A stretch of DNA of 64,000 bases from contig CAVTWS010000011.1 of the NCBI GenBank assembly GCA_963738445.1, positions 124,001 to 188,000 of the forward strand, read 5' to 3'. The notes below the pieces were generated by a model that saw only the letters and a list, made by a program, of their open reading frames with translations, ran no database searches and was not told where the DNA came from. The stretch is from CAVTWS01 sp963738445. Lineage in GTDB: Bacteria > Actinomycetota > Acidimicrobiia > Acidimicrobiales > SHLQ01. The position numbers and the translations under genes were made by a program. Positions 38,214 to 47,490 of this stretch are shown in pieces. Position 1 is the stretch's first letter. Each line of letters begins with the position of its first letter.

Positions 38214-39452
38214 ATGCAGCTCGAACATCCCGATTGGGTGCGCCGCCTCAACTACTTCGGACCCGCGGTCGGCGGTGCGGAGCACATCGTCCCGATCGAC
38301 CCCGACGAGATCCTCGCCACGGCCCGGCTCGCTACCGGCCTGCACGACATCGGCGACGACGAATGGGTCGAGACCTATCGTCAGAGCGTCCTGTCGATGG
38401 TCGGTGACGTCCGGCTGCACCTCGTCGGGCGGATCGTCACCCGATCGGAGCTCCTCCGGGTCCTGACCACGCGGCTCCGGCTCCACGAGTTCTGGCGCCG
38501 GCATCCGGCCGTGCTCGACGAACCCATCGAGGCGCCGATCTTCATCCTCGGACCGCCCCGGACCGGTACGACCATCCTGTTCGAACTGCTGGCTCACGAC
38601 CCCAACCTCCGGGCGCCGGTGTCGTGGGAGACCAACCACCCCGTTCCCTTCGACACGCCGGTCGAGCGCCAGCTCCTGTCCGAAGCCGAGCAGCAGTTCT
38701 GGAGCGATGTCCACCCGCCGTTCCAGTCGATGCACGAGCTCGACCCGCACCTGCCCGCCGAGTGCGTCCACTTCCTGGCCATGGAGTTCGGCGGGCCGTA
38801 CTGGTCGATGATGTACGCCCGGCCCAGCTTCGACGCCTGGGCGGCGGGCCGGGACCTCGCCCCGCCCGTGTACCGGTTTCACCGCCGGTTCCTGCAGACC
38901 CTCCAGTACATCGACCGCCAGGCCGGCATCTCGCCCCGACCGTGGCTGTTGAAGTCGCCCGCCCACGCCGGCACCATCTCGACGTTGCTGACCGAGTACC
39001 CCGACGCCCGGTTCATCCACACCCACCGCGATCCCACCAAGTTCGCCACGTCGGCCGCCAACTTGATGTGCGCCATCCGGTTCATGCGCACCGACGATGT
39101 GGCACCACGGCAGATGGGGCCGGGCACATCGTTCGGGTTCGCCTTCCTGGCCATGCACATCGCCGGGCTCCGCGAAACAGGGGCGATCGCCGCCGACCGC
39201 ATCGCCGACATCCACTTCCTCGACCTGATGGCCGATCCCGTCGCCGCCGTGTCCGCGGCGTACCGTCATCTCGGTCTCGACTTCGACGACAGCCACGGCA
39301 CCGCCATCACCAGCTATCTGGCGCAGAAGCCCAAGGGGAAGTTCGGCGCCCACAAGTACGACGCCGCCGAGCTCGACCTGAGCGACGAGATCATCCGTGA
39401 GCAATACCGGCCCTACGTGGAGCACTACAACGTGCGCTCCGAGAGCACCTGA
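38214..39452 (+). CDS. Sulfotransferase family protein
   Basis: 412 residues. PAPS-binding P-loop IFILGPPRTGTTILFELLAHD, substrate region WETNHPVPFDTP, 3'-phosphate-binding KSPAHAGTISTLLTEYPDARFIHTHRDPTKFATS, and C-terminal DFDDSHGTAITSYLAQKPKGKFGAHKYD. This is the Stf-like family seen in many actinobacteria (sulfation of lipids or small metabolites); the substrate is not predictable. ATG 38214. Confidence 0.85.
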   Translation: MQLEHPDWVRRLNYFGPAVGGAEHIVPIDPDEILATARLATGLHDIGDDEWVETYRQSVLSMVGDVRLHLVGRIVTRSELLRVLTTRLRLHEFWRRHPAVLDEPIEAPIFILGPPRTGTTILFELLAHDPNLRAPVSWETNHPVPFDTPVERQLLSEAEQQFWSDVHPPFQSMHELDPHLPAECVHFLAMEFGGPYWSMMYARPSFDAWAAGRDLAPPVYRFHRRFLQTLQYIDRQAGISPRPWLLKSPAHAGTISTLLTEYPDARFIHTHRDPTKFATSAANLMCAIRFMRTDDVAPRQMGPGTSFGFAFLAMHIAGLRETGAIAADRIADIHFLDLMADPVAAVSAAYRHLGLDFDDSHGTAITSYLAQKPKGKFGAHKYDAAELDLSDEIIREQYRPYVEHYNVRSEST

Positions 39453-39466
39453 GCCTTGGTCAATGG

Positions 39467-39520
39467 TCGCCGTTGACCGCAAGCGGTCAGTGCTCGCCGT
39501 TGACCGCAAGCGGTCAGTGG
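39467..39520. repeat. Two tandem 27-bp units, each with the palindrome TGACCGC-aa-GCGGTCA
   Basis: Units 39467-39493 and 39494-39520. Each has the perfect 16-bp dyad TGACCGC-AA-GCGGTCA (39474-39489 and 39501-39516). They lie between convergent genes (sulfotransferase end 39452, hypothetical end 39514) and could be a doubled bidirectional terminator. Same core as the duplication at 12589. Confidence 0.75.
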
Positions 39521-40077
39521 TCGCCCAGCCACAGCGGCGCCCGGTCGAGCAGGAAGTCGCTGACCTCCCGGCACCGGTCGAGGATGTCGCACAACGACTC
39601 CTGGCCGAGGAAGATCGACGTGAGCGGGATCTCCACCTTCGACACGATCGTGATCGAACGCTCCGGGTGATCGGTCACCGAGGGGATGGAATCGACGGCC
39701 GATACCTCGATGGGGAGCACGGTGCCGCCGACCCCGGCCAGCTCGGTGGCCAGGATCAACAGGTCGGGACCGGCGGGGAGCGGCGGTAGCGCCCAGGTGA
39801 ACTGGAGCGGAACGGCCAACTCGCTCTGCGGTTCGTCGCCCTCGGGCAGGGCCAGGACCTCGTCCTCGAACGCCAGCATGTTGCGGGGTTCGATCTCGAG
39901 CGACAGGTGCAGATCGAGCGGGCCGCCGCAGGCGTGCTCGGGGTGCAGGTCGACCTCGAACGCCTGGCGCATCGAATAGGTCTCGACGAAGTGACGCTCG
40001 TCGTGCACGTGGAACCCGTGATCGACCGCGTGGTCCTTCAGGTCGGCGATGAACCCGGCGAGGTCGATGACGGCCAC
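39514..40077 (-). CDS. Hypothetical protein, likely soluble
   Basis: 187 residues from GTG 40077 (VAVIDLAGFIADLKDHAVDHGF). Not recognised. Visible: hydrophilic, acidic protein with HDERHFVETYSMRQAFEVDLHPEHACGGPLDLHLSLEIEP and a long hydrophobic-polar run TIVSKVEIPLTSIFLGQESLCDILDRCREVSDFLL. No TM helix, signal peptide or known motif. Its stop falls in the tandem palindromic repeats. It is divergent from the phosphatase gene. Confidence 0.6.
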   Translation of the reverse strand: MAVIDLAGFIADLKDHAVDHGFHVHDERHFVETYSMRQAFEVDLHPEHACGGPLDLHLSLEIEPRNMLAFEDEVLALPEGDEPQSELAVPLQFTWALPPLPAGPDLLILATELAGVGGTVLPIEVSAVDSIPSVTDHPERSITIVSKVEIPLTSIFLGQESLCDILDRCREVSDFLLDRAPLWLGDH

Positions 40078-40162
40078 GGCGGCAAGGATACCCGTGGCCC
40101 CGTCCGGACGGGCCGGTCGGGTGGGCGGGTCAGCCGGCGGGTCCGTGTGGTGGACTGGACCC

Positions 40163-40932
40163 GTGACGAGCGGCGAACCAGGTGAGGGCGTGTCCGACGA
40201 CGAGATCATGGGCGTGTTGCACGAGGCGGTGGCCGCGGCACGTGTGGCCTTCGCCGAACTGTCCAGCTGGGGGCTGGCCGGGACGCGCTCCGGTCAGTAC
40301 CACAGCGACCTGGCCGCCGACGCCGCGGTGATCGACGTGTTGCACCGGGCCGGGTTCGGGGTCCTGAGCGAGGAATCGGGGAGGCCGAGCTCGCTCGGGA
40401 GATCGTCGTGATCATCGATCCGCTCGATGGGTCGACCAACGCCCATCGGGGGCTGCCATGGTTCGCGTGCAGCTTGTGCGCGGTCGATTCCGCAGGCGCT
40501 CGCGCCGCGCTCGTCGTCGACCTGGTTCACGACGTGAGCTGGTCGGCCGTCCGGGGCGGCGGCGCCCGCCGTAACGGCGAGCTGTTCGTGCGAGGGGACA
40601 CCCCCGAGCTGAAGGAGTCGCTCGTCGCCCTGTCGGGTCTGCCGCCGCGCTGGCTCGGTTGGAAGCAGTACCGGGCGTACGGCGCCGCGGCGCTCGACCT
40701 GTGTGCCGTCGCTTACGGGATCTTCGACGGGTACATCGACTGCAGTGCCAACGCCCACGGCGTCTGGGACTACGCCGGGGCCATGCTGGTGTGCCGGGAA
40801 GCGGGCGCCGCCGTCGCTGACGCGTTCGACCGGGACCTGTTGGTGATGGACCATGCTGCGCGTCGCACGCCGTGCGCGGCGGGCAACGAGGCGCTGCTCG
40901 CCGAGATCATCGAGCAGCGGCGCAGCTTCTGA
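40163..40932 (+). CDS. Inositol-monophosphatase family protein, one frameshift
   Basis: Mg-dependent phosphatase fold (IMPase/FBPase/CysQ). First frame from GTG 40163: ILHEAVAAARVAFAELS-type start and VLHRAGFGVLSEES. Second frame: EAELAREIVVIIDPLDGSTNAHRG with the DPLDGST metal motif, AVAYGIFDGYIDC, and WDYAGAMLVCREAGA. The two frames join at about 40376-40382, a run of four G; one more G restores the protein. Whether the loss is real or a base-calling error cannot be seen here. Substrate unknown. Confidence 0.75.
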
Positions 40933-41002
40933 CTCCGAGCGTCCGGCACCGGCTGAACCGGGTTCGACGGTGCCGGAAGCCCCTTGGCCTACGCTGGCGA
41001 CG

Positions 41003-41536
41003 GTGAAGGCCAGGATGATGTCGTGGGTGCTCCGAGCCTTCGGCGTCATCCCCGAGTGGGCCCGGCAGCGGGTGGTGCGGCTGTTCAAGCCGTCGTACAC
41101 CGTGGGTGCCGGGTGCCTGATCGAGCGGGGAGACGACGAGGTGATGCTCGTGCAGACCTCGTACCGACGGGGTTGGGGGATGCCGGGTGGGCTGCTCAAC
41201 CGGCAGGAGGCCCCGGCCACCGGGGCCATGCGGGAGGTGCGCGAGGAGCTCGGCCTCGAGGTGGAACTGTTCGACGACCCGATCGTCGTGCTCGACCGGA
41301 TGATGCAGAAGATCGACATCGTTTACCGGGCCCGCGTCGTGGGAGACATGCCGGCCGATCTCGACCGGCTGCACCGGTCGGCCGAGATCACGGCTGTGCG
41401 ATGGTTCCGGCGTGACGCGCTGCCCGACCTGCAACCCGAGGCGATCGACGCCATCGCCAGCCTGGCCGACGGCGACGACGGGGCCGACCGGCTCCGCATC
41501 GCCGGCCCTCGTCGTCCCGGCACGGGTCACCGCTAA
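41003..41536 (+). CDS. Nudix hydrolase
   Basis: 177 residues from GTG 41003. Nudix box GGLLNRQEAPATGAMREVREELGLEV fits GX5EX7REUXEEXGU. The pattern GWGMPGGLLN before it and VLDRMMQKIDIVYRARV after are typical of MutT-like pyrophosphohydrolases. Substrate unknown (nucleotide or nucleotide-sugar). It follows the phosphatase gene by about 70 bp. Confidence 0.85.
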   Translation: MKARMMSWVLRAFGVIPEWARQRVVRLFKPSYTVGAGCLIERGDDEVMLVQTSYRRGWGMPGGLLNRQEAPATGAMREVREELGLEVELFDDPIVVLDRMMQKIDIVYRARVVGDMPADLDRLHRSAEITAVRWFRRDALPDLQPEAIDAIASLADGDDGADRLRIAGPRRPGTGHR

Positions 41537-41550
41537 CCTGTCGGGCTCGC

Positions 41551-41624
41551 GGGCGCGTAGCTCAGTTGGTTAGAGCACCTGCCTTACAAGCAGGGGGTCG
41601 GGGGTTCGAGTCCCTCCGCGCCCA
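41551..41624 (+). tRNA. tRNA-Val (TAC)
   Basis: Acceptor GGGCGCG/CGCGCCC, D-arm GCTC...GAGC, anticodon stem CCTGC/GCAGG with loop CTTACAA (TAC at 41585-41587), T-arm GGGGG-TTCGAGT-CCCTC with one G-T pair. Discriminator A; CCA not fully encoded (ACCT follows). Confidence 0.95.
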
Positions 41625-41716
41625 CCTTGCTCGCTGCGCGTCGGTGGGTTCCTGCGCAACGAGCTCGTGGAGAGGATGCCGGACTGGTGGCATGCCGACG
41701 CATGCGGCGCCAAGCA

Positions 41717-43435
41717 TCAGTCTCGGGCAGGTCGTGTGGAGTGAGGGAGCGGGGTCCCGGTGAGCAGGTGGGCGGCGCGTAGGGCGAGGGTGGCCAGGGT
41801 GAGGGTGGGGCCATAACCCGCCGACGTCACGAACACCGACGAGTCGGCGCAGATCATGTTCTCGACGTCGTGGAACCGGGAGTGCGAGTCGACCACGCTC
41901 GTGGCGGGATCATCGCCCATGCGGCAGGTGCCCATGACGTGGCGTGACGCGGGGGCGAGGCCGAGCGGGTTCCGGTCGGCGTGCGGACCGGGGGGGCCGA
42001 CCGGCGGCGACGTGCTGGTGATGCACCAGTCGGCGCCCGCGTCACGCATGACGGCCTCGAGGGTGGGCGCCCAGTGCTCGGATGCGGCGATCTCATGGCG
42101 GTGGGGGGCGTAGGTCACTCGGCCGGCGGGGCGCCGCCACACATCACGCACGTGCGGATCGAGGTCGACGCGGTTGCCGGCCTGGGGGAGATCCTCACCT
42201 TGCATGGTGAACACCCAGAGCCGTTCGCGTAGCGGGGACTCCCGCATGGCGCGGTGATGGCCGGGTCCGGACGGGTAGGCGCGGGACTCGAGCACCGGCC
42301 CCGCCGCGCCGCCGTGCTCGACGATGCCACCACGGAACCACGGCAGGCCGGCCTGGCGGGCGGCGGAGAGATCGGTGTCGGACGGCACGATGAAGTCGTC
42401 GTGCAAATGGGTCACGCTGCGCCCGCGCTCGGCGTGCAGTGAGAACGGGAAGCTGCCGACGACCATCGTCTGGAAGTGGTACATCAGGTTGCGGCCCACC
42501 AGCCCCGATGAGTTCCCGATCCCGTTCTGCAACAGCAGACGGGGCGTCTCGAAGGCGCCGGCGGCGAGCACCACGTAGGCGGCCCGGACCTCGTGACGCC
42601 CACCCCGGGCGTCGAGGTAGGCGACCCCGGTGGTCCGGCTCCCTGTGGGATCGAGGTTGATCTCGGTGACGTGGCACTCCGGACGGACCTGGCACCGGCC
42701 CGTCAGCAGGGCCCGGCGTAGCGGGGCGATCGGGTCGCCTTTGGCGTGGATCGGGCAGCCGTACCCGCCGCAGAACCCGCAGTTGTTGCAGGCCGGGCGG
42801 CCGTCGTAGGGCACGCTGTTGGCCCCCGTCGGCGCCCGGTAGGGGTGGAGGCCGACGCGCTCGGCGGCCGGCCCGGTGAGCGTCGCGCCGAACATGTCGG
42901 GCCCCGGCGGCATCGGATACGGGCCCGACCGCCACGACGCGAAGGGGTTGGCATCGGCGTCGCCTGCGACCCCGATCAGCCGCTCGGCCTCGGCGTAGTA
43001 CGGCTCGAGCTCGTCGTAGTCGACCGGCCAGTCGTCGAGATCGGCGCCGTCGATGGGGCCTCGGGCGCTCCGCAGCGCGAAGTCCTCCGCCCGGAACCGT
43101 GGGAGCTTGCCGTCGGCGTGCACCCCGCCACCACCCACGGTGGAGGGCACGTTGTTGACCTCGCCCGAGAACAGCCGGTCCCCGTCGGCCTGCGTCCGCC
43201 GGTAGGTGCGGGGCTCGACCAGAGGATCGGGGCCGAGCATGTGCCGGTACCCGAACTTCAGCTCGTCGTTGGAGAACGCGCCCTTGACGTCGTACGGCGG
43301 GTCGAGGTCGATGAGGTGGTTGCGGCCCTTCTCGAGGACGATCACCGACCAGCCCGCCGCGGTGGCCGCATCGGCGAAGGTCGAACCCCCCGGGCCGGAC
43401 CCGACGATGACGATCTGGGCGTCGAGGTCGGTCAC
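41717..43435 (-). CDS. GMC-family oxidoreductase (FAD)
   Basis: 572 residues from GTG 43435. FAD-binding QIVIVGSGPGGSTFADAATAAGWSVIVLEKG, the NNVPSTVGGGGVHADGK substrate loop, Cys-rich PACNNCGFCGGYGCPIHAKGDP, AGAFETPRLLLQNG, the GMC C-terminal HVMGTCRMGDD and NMICADSSVFVTSAGYGPTLTLATLALRAA. It belongs to the gluconate/glucose/cholesterol-type branch that works with a small partner subunit. Its GTG overlaps the partner gene by 4 bp. Substrate unknown. Confidence 0.88.
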   Translation of the reverse strand: MTDLDAQIVIVGSGPGGSTFADAATAAGWSVIVLEKGRNHLIDLDPPYDVKGAFSNDELKFGYRHMLGPDPLVEPRTYRRTQADGDRLFSGEVNNVPSTVGGGGVHADGKLPRFRAEDFALRSARGPIDGADLDDWPVDYDELEPYYAEAERLIGVAGDADANPFASWRSGPYPMPPGPDMFGATLTGPAAERVGLHPYRAPTGANSVPYDGRPACNNCGFCGGYGCPIHAKGDPIAPLRRALLTGRCQVRPECHVTEINLDPTGSRTTGVAYLDARGGRHEVRAAYVVLAAGAFETPRLLLQNGIGNSSGLVGRNLMYHFQTMVVGSFPFSLHAERGRSVTHLHDDFIVPSDTDLSAARQAGLPWFRGGIVEHGGAAGPVLESRAYPSGPGHHRAMRESPLRERLWVFTMQGEDLPQAGNRVDLDPHVRDVWRRPAGRVTYAPHRHEIAASEHWAPTLEAVMRDAGADWCITSTSPPVGPPGPHADRNPLGLAPASRHVMGTCRMGDDPATSVVDSHSRFHDVENMICADSSVFVTSAGYGPTLTLATLALRAAHLLTGTPLPHSTRPARD

Positions 43436-43995
43436 CGCCGCGTGACCTCGACATCGGTCCACCCGCGGGGCTGGACATCGCCCACGAAGCCGATCGACCG
43501 CCACCCCGCGCGGTCGCGGTTGCCGCCGTAGACGGGGTCGCCGTACATGCCCTCGCAGGCGAGGTCGTAGAGCAGGAGTCGGGCTTCGGCGTGCTCGGCC
43601 AGGCGCCGGTCCTGCTCGTCGGACGAAGCCAGGGCGAAGTCGTCGCCGAGCACGTCGAGCGCGCCGACGACCTGTTCCTGCAGACCGACGACGGGGCCGT
43701 TGAACTCTCGTGCGTTGAGCCCCTTCGACCCCTCCAGGCGCATCCGCCAGGCCAACTCCTCGATCGGGCCGAGGGGCAGGAAGTCGTCGAACCCGTTGGC
43801 ACCGCCGTGGCGACCGGAGAACGGCCCGCCGGCCCAGATCCGGGGCGGATCGAACTCGAACGCGCCGAGCAGCTGATCGACGTAGTCGGCGATGCCGGCG
43901 GCCCGGGCTCCGGGGCAGCGGTCGTCGGGTGGGATCAGGCGGTCGACCACGGCCCCCAGCCGTTCGTGAGCGTCCGGCGTCAACCACACGGGCAT
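43432..43995 (-). CDS. Gluconate 2-dehydrogenase subunit 3-like protein
   Basis: 187 residues from ATG 43995: MPVWLTPDAHERLGAVVDRLIPPDDRCPGARAAGIADYVDQLLG is the usual subunit 3 opening (usually a helper of the flavoprotein). Ends a few bases into the GMC gene (GTGA overlap), so the two form a membrane-associated dehydrogenase. No twin-arginine signal or cytochrome subunit was found next to it. Confidence 0.8.
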   Translation of the reverse strand: MPVWLTPDAHERLGAVVDRLIPPDDRCPGARAAGIADYVDQLLGAFEFDPPRIWAGGPFSGRHGGANGFDDFLPLGPIEELAWRMRLEGSKGLNAREFNGPVVGLQEQVVGALDVLGDDFALASSDEQDRRLAEHAEARLLLYDLACEGMYGDPVYGGNRDRAGWRSIGFVGDVQPRGWTDVEVTRR

Positions 43996-44101
43996 AGCGC
44001 CCGATCCTACGACGTGGCAGCGGCGGGTCGCCACGAGTACGGACCCGCCACCGCAGTTCGCCACGAGTGCGGCGGCAGAGCTACGGCTCGAACCCTGAGG
44101 T

Positions 44102-44327
44102 TCAGGAGGTACCGGGAGGCGTGATCGGCGTGGGCCAGCACGCCGGCGTGCCGCATCGCGTGGCCCGGCTGCGGCGCTGAGTCGTAGCCCCCTTCTCGAC
44201 CATGCCGGCAGTCGACAGGCAGACGGGTGCACCGTTCTCGTCGATGTCGGCGCCGACGGAGATCTCGTTCTCGACGCCCCGTTCGACGAGGATCCCGGCC
44301 ACCTCGAACTGGGCGACGACGGTGACC
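44102..44327 (-). pseudogene. Unrecognised gene fragment
   Basis: In one frame the minus strand reads HPVTVVAQFEVAGILVERG then VENEISVGADIDENGAPVC and LSTAGMVEKGATTQ before becoming low-complexity. An in-frame stop immediately precedes it, and the Fic stop is 6 bases away. The composition looks coding but no family is recognised; it may be a remnant left by rearrangement. No start with a ribosome site is visible. Confidence 0.25.
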
Positions 44328-44332
44328 GGGTG

Positions 44333-45409
44333 TCAGCGTAGGCGACCGGATCGAGCGACGAACGCGTCGAGGGCGGCGATGACCTCGGGGGCCAACCACA
44401 CGCGGTTCTGGCGTGCCGACGAGCTCTGGCGGAGAATCCCGGCGCCTTCCAGCGTCTCGATGGCCGGCTCGGCCGTCGAGACGCTCACGCCGAGAGTGTC
44501 ACGGGCGAGGGCGACGCTCACCGCTCCGTGCGTTGCGCACAGGTCGGCGAGGATCCACGCCGTGGAACCCGATCGCGCCTCGATCTGGTCGTTCCAGGCG
44601 GTGCGTATTTCAGCGAGATCGGCGGCGAGCTGTCGGCTGTTGTCCATCGCCGTGATCGCGGACTCGACGAACGTCTCGACGATCGGTTCCACATCGCCGT
44701 CCCGGTATGCCTCGAGGGCGGCGAAGTAGCCAGCGATGTCGGTGAGCAATCCGGCGCTGAGCGGAATGAGCGACTCACGTACGAGGCCGTCGGCCCGTAA
44801 CATTCGCTGCACCAGGGCGCGTCCAGTTCGGCCGTTGCCATCCGGGAACGGGTGGATCGACTCGAACTGGGCGTGGGCGATGGCGACGTGGGGGAGGGAA
44901 CCGAGGTCGTCTCGAGCGATGAACGACGAGAGGTCCGCCATCGCGTCCGGGACCCGTTCGTGGTGGGGTGCCACATAGACGGCTCCGTGAGGGCTCGACG
45001 CCGAGCCGCCGATCCAGACCTGTTGGTTGCGGATGCCGACGAGGTGTGGCCGATCGGCGAGCAGCATGGCCCGCATTCGCTCGATGTCGGGAATCCCTGG
45101 GGCGTCAGTGATACCGATCGCGGCGACGAGCGCGTCGACGTTGTTGACGACCATGTGCGCGTTCGGTGAGATCCCGGGGGCCGTTCCGCCGCGGGCTTGG
45201 ACGATGGCGACGGCTTGGGGCGACACCGTGAGATTCTCGATCTGAGAGGACGCGGCTGCTTCCGTCCTGAGAGCCAGTGTGATGTACCCCGCCAAGCGAG
45301 CGCCGATGGTCGAGTCGAACCGGGCAATCTCGGCCTCGGCCTCGGTCACGAGGACCGAAAGCCGCGAACCGATGGGGAGCGCTTCAACCCTGCTGATCGC
45401 CGGTACCAC
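44333..45409 (-). CDS. Fic-domain protein with N-terminal inhibitory helix
   Basis: 358 residues. Fic enzymes transfer AMP (or other groups) to proteins. Core motif HPFPDGNGRTGRAL has the catalytic His and the phosphate-binding turn. The N-terminus contains SSQIENL, matching the (S/T)xxxE(G/N) inhibitory helix of class II Fic proteins, whose Glu blocks ATP. The C-terminus is a winged helix (AVSVALARDTLGVSVSTAEPAIETLEGAGILRQ), so it may bind DNA. GTG 45409 is the only start after an in-frame stop. No antitoxin gene was seen next to it, consistent with the intramolecular type. Confidence 0.85.
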   Translation of the reverse strand: MVPAISRVEALPIGSRLSVLVTEAEAEIARFDSTIGARLAGYITLALRTEAAASSQIENLTVSPQAVAIVQARGGTAPGISPNAHMVVNNVDALVAAIGITDAPGIPDIERMRAMLLADRPHLVGIRNQQVWIGGSASSPHGAVYVAPHHERVPDAMADLSSFIARDDLGSLPHVAIAHAQFESIHPFPDGNGRTGRALVQRMLRADGLVRESLIPLSAGLLTDIAGYFAALEAYRDGDVEPIVETFVESAITAMDNSRQLAADLAEIRTAWNDQIEARSGSTAWILADLCATHGAVSVALARDTLGVSVSTAEPAIETLEGAGILRQSSSARQNRVWLAPEVIAALDAFVARSGRLR

Positions 45410-45594
45410 GGTGGCCTGGTAGGTCGGCCGAACGAGTCGACGTTTCGTACGGCTGGCGTGGGCGGTGTCGTCGACCTACGGCCGCATCGTCACTTCCACG
45501 CCGATGGGAATACTCCGCCGACACGCCACGCACTACGGTCCGGACCATCGCCCCGGCGGCGCCGGCCGCCCCGATCCAGTTGCAGGATCCCACC

Positions 45595-46467
45595 ATGCCC
45601 TTTCCCGAGAACCCTCAGGCCATCGACCTCATGATCGGCTTCCCGAGCGCCGACCCTCGGGCGCACTACGAGTTCCTCCGCAAGATGTCCAAGGATGCCG
45701 AGAGCGCCGAGATGGAGTTCCCGGTCGAGTACATGTTCAAGAACGTGCCCAACTACCTCCCCGAGGGGGCCGATCCGATCGACGTGACCGTCGCCGAGAT
45801 GGACCACTGCGGCGTCGCCGTCGGCATGGTGGGCGGTCCGTTCAGCGCCAAGACCAAGGAAGCCGTCAAGCGATACCCGGACCGGTTCATCACCTCGCAC
45901 GAGGTCGACCCCAACGACATCACCGGCGCGGTGCGCGAGATCCGGCGGGCTCACGACGAGGTCGGGATCAAGGCCGTCACCACCTTCCCGGCCGGCTGCA
46001 ACCCGCAGGTCCCCGTCGATGACCGCCGCTACTACCCGATCTACCAGACCTGCATCGACCTCGACATCCCGATCGTCACCAACGGTGGCGTCCCCGGGCC
46101 TCGGGTGCCGATGGCGTGCCAGCACGTCGAGCGGTTCGACCAGGTCTGCTACGACTTCCCGGAGCTACGCATCGTGATGCGCCACGGCGGCGAACCGTGG
46201 GAGGCCCTGGCCGTGAAGCTCATGCTCAAGTGGCCGGGCCTCTACTACATGCCGAGCGCGTTCGCCCCCAAGCACTACCCGAAGGCGATCATCGACTACG
46301 CCAACAGCCGAGGCGCCGACAAGGTCATGTACGCCGGGTACTACCCGATGGGCCTGAGTCTGCGTCGGATCTTCGACGAGCTGAAGAACGTCCCGTTCAA
46401 GGACGAGGTGTGGCCGAAGTTCCTCCACGAGAACGCACGGCGGGTCTTCAAGCTCGATCCCGTCTGA
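45595..46467 (+). CDS. Amidohydrolase-2 family protein (first copy)
   Basis: 290 residues; ATG 45595 preferred. TIM-barrel amidohydrolase of the type acting on carboxylates: IDLMIGFPSADPRAHYEFL, DHCGVAVGMVGGPF, HEVDPNDITGAVREIRRAHDEVGIKAVTTFPAGC, IPIVTNGGVPGPRVPM, MRHGGEPWEALA and VMYAGYYPMGLSLRR (region usually NILWASDYP). A decarboxylase or hydrolase is possible. It may belong with the second amidohydrolase at 48583. Confidence 0.75.
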   Translation: MPFPENPQAIDLMIGFPSADPRAHYEFLRKMSKDAESAEMEFPVEYMFKNVPNYLPEGADPIDVTVAEMDHCGVAVGMVGGPFSAKTKEAVKRYPDRFITSHEVDPNDITGAVREIRRAHDEVGIKAVTTFPAGCNPQVPVDDRRYYPIYQTCIDLDIPIVTNGGVPGPRVPMACQHVERFDQVCYDFPELRIVMRHGGEPWEALAVKLMLKWPGLYYMPSAFAPKHYPKAIIDYANSRGADKVMYAGYYPMGLSLRRIFDELKNVPFKDEVWPKFLHENARRVFKLDPV

Positions 46468-46502
46468 CCCCTGCCTCCCGCGTTCTGACGCGTGGGAATA
46501 GG

Positions 46503-46512
46503 TGATATATCA
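46503..46512. promoter_or_regulatory. AT-rich palindrome TGATATATCA upstream of the pirin gene
   Basis: A perfect 10-bp dyad in a GC-rich genome, 9 bp before the pirin start (GTG 46521), within GGTGATATATCATCG. It could be an operator or an extended -10 box. No consensus is matched with confidence. Confidence 0.4.
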
Positions 46513-46520
46513 TCGATGTT

Positions 46521-47447
46521 GTGACGGGCATGGACACAGCAACCAGCTCAGCGAGCACACCCCCTTCGACCGCCGAGACCGCCTTCCGTTCCGTCGAGCG
46601 CGTCGTGCGCGGGCGCGGCACCCACTGGGTCGGCGACGGCTTCCGGGTCAACCAGCTGTTCCCGGCCGCGGCCGATCTCGGCGCCGCCATCAGCCCGTTC
46701 CTGATGATGGACTACCACCCGCCGTACGAGTACACGCCGACCGACACGCCCCGGGGCGTGGGAGTCCACCCGCACCGGGGCTTCGAGACGGTCACCCTGG
46801 CCTTCGAGGGTTCGGTCGCCCACCACGACAGCACCGGGTCCGGCGGCGTGATCGGCCCCGGCGACGTGCAGTGGATGACGGCCGCCCGCGGCATCCTCCA
46901 CAAGGAGTATCACGAGGCCGAATGGGCCCGGACCGGCGGCCGCTTCCACATGATGCAGCTGTGGGTCAACCTGCCGGCGGCCGACAAGATGGCCGAGCCG
47001 CGGTACCAGCCGCTCTCGAAGGAGAGCATGGGACGGGTCACCCTGCCCGATGGCGCCGGCACGGTGACCCTCATCGCCGGCGAGCACGCCGGGGTGCGCG
47101 GTCCGGCCCAGACCTTCACTCCGGTCGACCTGTGGGACGTGTCCCTCAACGCCGGCGGCGCGCTCGACGCAACGTCACCGTCGACCCGCAACGCCGCGGT
47201 GTTCGTGCTCGACGGCGAGGTCCGGATCGGCTCGACTCACGCAGGACCCGAGACGCTCGTGCTCCTCGCCCACGACGCCGATCGGTACGTCGTCGAGTCC
47301 GATCCCGGGGCCCGGTTCATCGTGCTCGGCGGCGAGCCGATCGACGAACCGGTCGTGTCGTACGGGCCCTTCGTCATGAACACGGCCGACGAGATCCGCC
47401 AAGCCGTCACCGATTTCAACGCCGGCCGGTTCGGTCACCTCGACTGA
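46521..47447 (+). CDS. Pirin-like cupin protein
   Basis: 308 residues from GTG 46521 (ATG 46530 also possible). Two cupin barrels: iron-binding residues in GVHPHRGFETVTLAFEG and GILHKEYHEAEW, then SLNAGGALDATSP and a C-terminal pirin tail FVMNTADEIRQAVTDFNAG. Pirins may bind iron or cleave aromatic flavonoid-type rings (quercetinase activity in the family). Convergent with the zinc dehydrogenase gene; intergenic gap 43 bp. Confidence 0.88.
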   Translation: MTGMDTATSSASTPPSTAETAFRSVERVVRGRGTHWVGDGFRVNQLFPAAADLGAAISPFLMMDYHPPYEYTPTDTPRGVGVHPHRGFETVTLAFEGSVAHHDSTGSGGVIGPGDVQWMTAARGILHKEYHEAEWARTGGRFHMMQLWVNLPAADKMAEPRYQPLSKESMGRVTLPDGAGTVTLIAGEHAGVRGPAQTFTPVDLWDVSLNAGGALDATSPSTRNAAVFVLDGEVRIGSTHAGPETLVLLAHDADRYVVESDPGARFIVLGGEPIDEPVVSYGPFVMNTADEIRQAVTDFNAGRFGHLD

Positions 47448-47490
47448 CAGTGCGCCACCCCGAGGTCGGCGAGCGAGCGCGCTCGGCGGG

